From the NCBI GenBank assembly GCA_965261585.1, contig CBDHDN010000013.1, forward strand, positions 1-43,695: DNA of 43,695 nucleotides, given 5' to 3'. Position numbers and translations under genes: made by a program. Origin of the DNA: CBDHDN01 sp965261585 (GTDB lineage: Bacteria > Pseudomonadota > Alphaproteobacteria > UBA6615). The notes below the pieces were generated by a model, which searched no databases, was not told the DNA's origin, and worked only from the letters and a program-made list of their open reading frames with translations. Every line of letters begins with the position of its first letter. Positions within the stretch are counted from its first letter, which is position 1. Below are positions 40,148-43,695 of this stretch, piece after piece.

Positions 40148-40869
40148 GCGGTGCGTGTGAGCGACTGGGTCGCCCGCCGCTGTCGTTCATGTTCCGACTC
40201 GATCATTCGGGCGGTGCCTTGGTACGACCGCATGACGTCGATCATGCGGGTGATCTCCAGCACCGGCTCGATGTTCGAGTCCTCGACCATGCCCTGGACG
40301 ACCCGTGCTTCCGGCGCGTCGAGCGGGCGCTGGTCGGTGGCCAGCAGGTTGTCGCCGACCCGGCGCATCTGCTGCTGATCGTCGAACGTGACCACGCGCA
40401 GGCGGCCGATCTCGCCGTTCTCCGTCGAGATCGTGTCGTCCGCGGCAACCCGGATGTCGGTTTCCTCGGGCGCGAACACGATCGGCCCGTCTCCTTGGTC
40501 CATCACGACAGCACCCGCTTGGGTCACCAGTTGGCCGTCCTGGTCGAGCCGGAACGAGCCGTCGCGGGTGTAGCGAAAGCCCTGGTCTGTCTCGACGACG
40601 AAATAGCCCTCTTCGTGGACTGCCAGGTCGAGCGGATTGCCTGTGCTGACCAGCGGGCCGGGCCTGAGGTCGCGCAGGACCCGCGGGTCGGTCACATAGG
40701 CCAGCGGCTCGTCATCCTTGCCGGCACGCGCCAGAAACGCGGAGAACATCGAGCGCTGCGCCTGATAACCGGCACTGTCGGCGTTGGCGATGTTGCGTGC
40801 GATGTGGTCGAGCTGTTTCTCGAGCACGAGCTGGCGCGACAAGGCGATGTAGGAGGCGTTGCTCAGCAT
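40144..40869 (-). CDS. flgF: Flagellar basal-body rod protein FlgF
   Basis: A 241-residue protein: MLSNASYIALSRQLVLEKQL, then IARNIANADSAGYQAQR at the N-terminus, YFVVETDQGFRYTRDGSFRL in the middle, and VVQGMVEDSNIEPVLEITRM with IDVMRSYQGTARM at the C-terminus. It is a proximal rod component and the first gene of the flgFGAH operon. Its stop codon falls inside the end of the hairpin element. A near-match to a sigma-54 site with 9 instead of 10 bp spacing (GGTACGGTTTTGC) lies upstream. Confidence 0.94.
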   Translation of the reverse strand: MLSNASYIALSRQLVLEKQLDHIARNIANADSAGYQAQRSMFSAFLARAGKDDEPLAYVTDPRVLRDLRPGPLVSTGNPLDLAVHEEGYFVVETDQGFRYTRDGSFRLDQDGQLVTQAGAVVMDQGDGPIVFAPEETDIRVAADDTISTENGEIGRLRVVTFDDQQQMRRVGDNLLATDQRPLDAPEARVVQGMVEDSNIEPVLEITRMIDVMRSYQGTARMIESEHERQRRATQSLTRTA

Positions 40870-41043
40870 GCCACCGCCTGGCCGGGTCGTGTGCGTCGAT
40901 CTGCGGCGGTTGACGGCCCCTCGGCGCGCCCGGTGCCCGCCCACCATTGCCGTCCCGGCATGACTTGCCCGGCAAAACCGTACCTCGCCCGAGCTCCCTG
41001 CACGGGCCGGAAACCCGGGCATTTCAAGCTTTCTTAACTAGCC

Positions 41044-41059
41044 TGGCCTACTGTTTGCA
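41044..41059 (+). promoter_or_regulatory. Sigma-54 promoter upstream of fliL
   Basis: TGGCCTACTGTTTGCA has GG and GC separated by 10 bp, a good fit to the -24/-12 consensus. It lies about 48 bp before the fliL ATG and should drive fliL, fliM and the genes after them. Confidence 0.75.
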
Positions 41060-41106
41060 GACCAGTTCAGGGCTGTATTCCAAGCAATTAGGCTAGTCCG
41101 ACCGCG

Positions 41107-41615
41107 ATGGCCGAGGACGATCTCCCAGAGGAACACGAGGCCGAAGCGGCCGAACCGGCGGGTGGCAAGCCCGGCCGCAAGAAGCTGGTCATCTTGGCGG
41201 TCGTGGTGGTCGCCCTGCTGGCCGTCGCCGCCCTCTTCGGCGGCGTGGTTGACCCGATTCTCGGCGGCGGCACGGACGACGGCCGTGGCAAGGGCGAGTC
41301 GGCCCACGCCAAGCCGGCGGTCTACTACGATCTGCCGGAAATGCTGGTCAACTTGAACAGCTCCGGCCGCAAGACGAACTTCCTAAAGCTCGTCGTCTCG
41401 CTGGAGCTCGAGAGCGAGGGCGATATCGCTCAGCTCGAGCTCGTGATGCCCCGCATCATCGACAATTTCCAGGTGTATTTGCGCGAGCTGCGCATCGAGG
41501 ACCTGCGCGGCTCTGCGGGCGTCTACCGCCTCCGCGAGGAACTCCTGGCGTCAACGGTGCCGGCATGCCGGTTCACGTCAACGACGTGCTCTTCAAGGAA
41601 ATGCTCGTCCAATAA
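41107..41615 (+). pseudogene. fliL: Flagellar basal body-associated protein FliL, frameshifted near the 3' end
   Basis: The protein starts MAEDDLPEEHEAEAAEP, with one membrane helix (LVILAVVVVALLAVAALFGG, about residues 28-47). The periplasmic domain has YYDLPEMLVNLNSSGRKTNF, LKLVVSLELESEGD and DNFQVYLRELRIEDLRGSAG. After YRLREELLA the family ending (VNGAGMPVHVNDVLFKEMLV) continues in another frame to a TAA at 41613, consistent with one missing base near 41548. In the literal frame the C-terminus is replaced and overlaps fliM. FliL supports stator function at the motor. Confidence 0.85.
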
Positions 41616-41624
41616 AGGTTGTTT

Positions 41625-42695
41625 ATGTCCGATACGACTGAAACCGAAGAACTCTCAGAAGAAGAACGCCTCGCCGCCGAGTGGGAGGGTCTGGACGACG
41701 ACGACCAGGGCGGTGGCGGTGGCGGCGGTCGCACCGACCGCGTCCTCGACCAGGACGAGATCGACAGCCTGCTCGGCTTCGACGATGACGGCGCCAGCGA
41801 GACCCAGGGCGTTGCCGCGATCGTCAACAGCTCGCTCGTCAACTACGAGCGCCTGCCGATGCTCGAGGTCGTCTTCGACCGGCTGGTTCGCATGATGACG
41901 ACCTCGCTGCGCAACTTCACCTCCGACAATGTTGAAGTGAACATCGACGTCATTCAGTCGCTGCGCTTCGGCGACTATCTGAACTCGATCCCGCTGCCGG
42001 CGATGCTCAGCGTCTTTCTGGCCGAGGAGTGAGACGATTTCGGCCTGCTGACGGTCGACAGCTCGCTCATCTACTCCATCGTCGACGTGCTGCTCGGCGG
42101 CCGCCGCGGCACGGCGGCCATGCGCATCGAGGGCCGCCCCTACACGACGATCGAGCGCAATCTGGTCGAGCGCATGGTCACCGTCGTCCTCGCCGATCTC
42201 GGCGCGGCCTTCGACCCGCTGAGCCCGGTCACCTTCCGCTTCGAGCGCCTCGAGACGAACCCCCGCTTCGCCAGCATCGCCCGCGCGGCGAATGCCGCCA
42301 TCGTCGCCCGGTTCCGGGTCGACATGGAGGACCGCGGCGGCAAGCTGGAGCTGACGTTGCCCTATGCGACGCTCGAGCCCGTGCGCGAATTGCTGCTGCA
42401 GATGTTCATGGGTGAAAAGTTCGGCCGCGATTCGATCTGGGAGTCGCATCTTGCCGGCGAGCTGTGGCAGACCGAGGTCGATCTGCAGGCCGTGCTCGAC
42501 CAGCAGATGATGCCGTTGGGCCGGATCCTCACAATGGGCGTCGGCAGCCACTTCCGGCTGAATGCCGTGCGCGACGGCGACATCAAGCTCTATTGCGGCA
42601 ACGTTCCGCTGTTCCGCGGCAAGATGGGGCGCAAGAGCGGCAACATCGCCGTCCGCATCGATCAGAACTTCCGCAAGACGTTGAATTCAACGTGA
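41625..42695 (+). pseudogene. fliM: Flagellar motor switch protein FliM with in-frame TGA
   Basis: From the ATG at 41625 an acidic N-terminus leads to VLDQDEIDSLLGFDD (the EIDxLL CheY-binding-type motif), then SSLVNYERLPMLEVVFDRLV and the middle domain. Codon 136 (42030-42032) is TGA, after FLAEE and before DDFGLLTVDSSLIYSIVDVL. Relatives have Trp at this place (AEEWD), so TGG to TGA is the simplest change. The same frame then stays open to 42693, through GGRRGTAAMRIEGRPYTTIE and the C-terminal switch domain (IKLYCGNVPLFRGKMGRKSG). Only the first 135 residues would be made without readthrough. Confidence 0.92.
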
Positions 42696-43123
42696 CGTTC
42701 GAGCTGGCCCTCGATCTTGTCGTCGCGGCTCTGCTCGCTGCCATGATCGGCTATTCCATCGTCCTCAACCGGCGGCTCTGTGCCCTGCGCACCGGGCGCG
42801 AGGATCTGGCCAGGATGATCCAGGACTTCGGCGCCGCGACGGAACGGGCCGAGGCCAGCATCGCCAGGCTGAAGCAGCACTCCGGGCGCAAGCAGAGCGA
42901 CCTCGAGGAACGCATCGACGGCGCCCGCGCCATTCGCGAGGAACTCGCCTTCCTGATCGACCGGGCCGAATCCCAGGGCGATCGGCTGGAGGGCCTGATC
43001 CGCAGCGGCCGCCGCGAAGAGGGCGCCGCGGACAAGCCGGCGGCCGCCGCGCCGCCGCGCGGCGTGCCGCAGCGCTCGGCTGCTGAGCAAGAGCTCATGC
43101 AGACACTCCAGACACTCAGATGA
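42692..43123 (+). CDS. DUF6468-like flagellar-locus membrane protein
   Basis: A 143-residue protein. A GTG at 42692 overlaps the fliM stop by 4 bp. One N-terminal membrane helix (LVVAALLAAMIGYSIVL) is followed by RRLCALRTGREDLARMIQDF, a long charged helix and an Ala/Pro-rich tail. The arrangement between fliM and motE matches a small family (I recall DUF6468) in Rhodospirillales flagellar clusters. The role is unknown; the coiled-coil form and location suggest a structural or motor-associated part. Confidence 0.7.
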   Translation: MTFELALDLVVAALLAAMIGYSIVLNRRLCALRTGREDLARMIQDFGAATERAEASIARLKQHSGRKQSDLEERIDGARAIREELAFLIDRAESQGDRLEGLIRSGRREEGAADKPAAAAPPRGVPQRSAAEQELMQTLQTLR

Positions 43124-43148
43124 GCGCCCCCATGCGGCCAGGATAGTC

Positions 43149-43695
43149 ATGATGTCGCGTTTCGTCCGCCTGCTTCCCATCACGATCGCCGCCGGCTGCC
43201 TGTTGTTGGTGGTGCGCGTCGGCGACATCTGGCTCGGCGTCCGCGTCGGCTTGGCAACGACCGCCGAGGCGCAGATGCAGATCGTGCCGTCGTCCGGAGG
43301 CGACGCCGGGCCCGGCGAGCACGCCGGCAGCGCCGGCGCGGCATCCGACGTGGCGAGGGAGTTCACGCCAGAGGAGGTCGAGGTCCTGCACGAGCTCTCG
43401 GCGCGCCGCCGCGATCTCGTCGAGCGTGAGCGCCAGCTGGCCCTGCGCGAGGGGCTCTTGAACGCGGCCGAGCAGCGCATTGAGAGCCGCATCAAAGAGA
43501 TGCTGGAGCTGCGCGGCCGCATCGAAGGCCTCGTGCGCCAGTACAACGACCAGGAGGAGGTGGAGCTGCTCAGCGTCGCCAAGATCTACGAGACGATGAA
43601 GCCCAAGGAAGCCGCCCGGATACTCGGTGAGCTCGAGCTTGGCGTCCTGCTGCCGATCCTGGAGCGCATGAAGGAGCGCGCCATGGCGCCGGTGC
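43149..43695 (+). CDS. motE: MotE-family flagellar chaperone/structural protein (3' end outside window)
   Basis: About 182 residues are visible. The start is a double ATG (MMSRFVRLLPITIAAGCLLL), with one membrane or signal segment to about residue 40. Then come FTPEEVEVLHELSARRRDLV, a coiled coil (LREGLLNAAEQRIESRIKEM) and the MgtE-N-like segment LLSVAKIYETMKPKEAARIL. This is the layout of MotE, which stabilises MotC in alphaproteobacterial motors. The C-terminus runs off the window. Confidence 0.82.
   Translation, partial: MMSRFVRLLPITIAAGCLLLVVRVGDIWLGVRVGLATTAEAQMQIVPSSGGDAGPGEHAGSAGAASDVAREFTPEEVEVLHELSARRRDLVERERQLALREGLLNAAEQRIESRIKEMLELRGRIEGLVRQYNDQEEVELLSVAKIYETMKPKEAARILGELELGVLLPILERMKERAMAPV

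Noticed and set aside
42030..42032. Selenocysteine or alternative genetic code at the fliM TGA
   Set aside because: Relatives have Trp, TGA is used as a normal stop in neighbouring genes, and no reason for Sec in FliM is known.

Overview
The window is high-GC DNA from an alphaproteobacterium, most likely of the Rhodospirillales type. This is inferred from FliX, MotE, a DUF6468-like flagellar protein, a DksA that has lost most zinc cysteines, a DUF3553 protein and a bactofilin; no marker gene settles the genus. Four kinds of insertion sequence (IS) and many broken genes suggest a genome in an IS-expansion and gene-decay phase. Some of the lesions, especially five +1 shifts packed into 650 bp, could instead be consensus errors.

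Layout. 1-4462 (minus): a metabolic run of a glyoxalase II-like hydrolase (cut by the window start), an AbrB-family membrane protein, an aspartoacylase/M14-like hydrolase, a HAD hydrolase and NAD kinase. 4539-6395: a two-hairpin intergenic element, then the far ends of an ISNCY-type and an IS256-type element and a complete IS3-type element. 6396-21670: a molybdenum/tungsten formate dehydrogenase island. It holds a fused NuoE/NuoF-like diaphorase subunit, FKBP, a GNAT protein, the catalytic subunit FdhA, MobA, FdhD, the tungstate importer TupBCA, two frameshifted genes (an ABC substrate-binding protein and a HTH/periplasmic-binding regulator) and MoaA. An IS1202-like element and a candidate small RNA lie between fdhA and mobA. 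21673-25846: the matching first halves of the ISNCY and IS256 elements and a second, inverted IS3 copy. 25847-43695: a flagellar locus. On the minus strand are flgL, flgK, a FlgN-like gene, a FlgJ-like gene, flgI and then flgH, flgA, flgG, flgF. On the plus strand are fliX, dksA, fliL, fliM, a DUF6468-like gene and motE, mixed with a bactofilin and unrelated genes.

How the genes work together. FdhA oxidises formate at a Mo/W-bis-MGD centre and passes electrons through its Fe-S clusters to the FMN/NAD subunit. TupBCA supplies oxyanion, MoaA starts pterin synthesis, MobA adds the nucleotide and FdhD sulfurates the cofactor. The flagellar genes encode rod, ring, hook-junction and switch parts, but flgL is cut by an IS, flgK is split by an IS630-type element, fliL is frameshifted and fliM carries an in-frame TGA. 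As read here, a working flagellum is unlikely from this locus.

Main discovery. The ISNCY, IS256 and IS3 pieces at 4.66-6.40 kb and 21.67-25.85 kb fit together as one nest (IS3 inside IS256 inside ISNCY) split by an 18-kb inversion between the two IS3 copies. Flipping 6396-24432 back rebuilds both older elements with their target duplications and puts moaA directly upstream of nadK, with the two-hairpin element between them.
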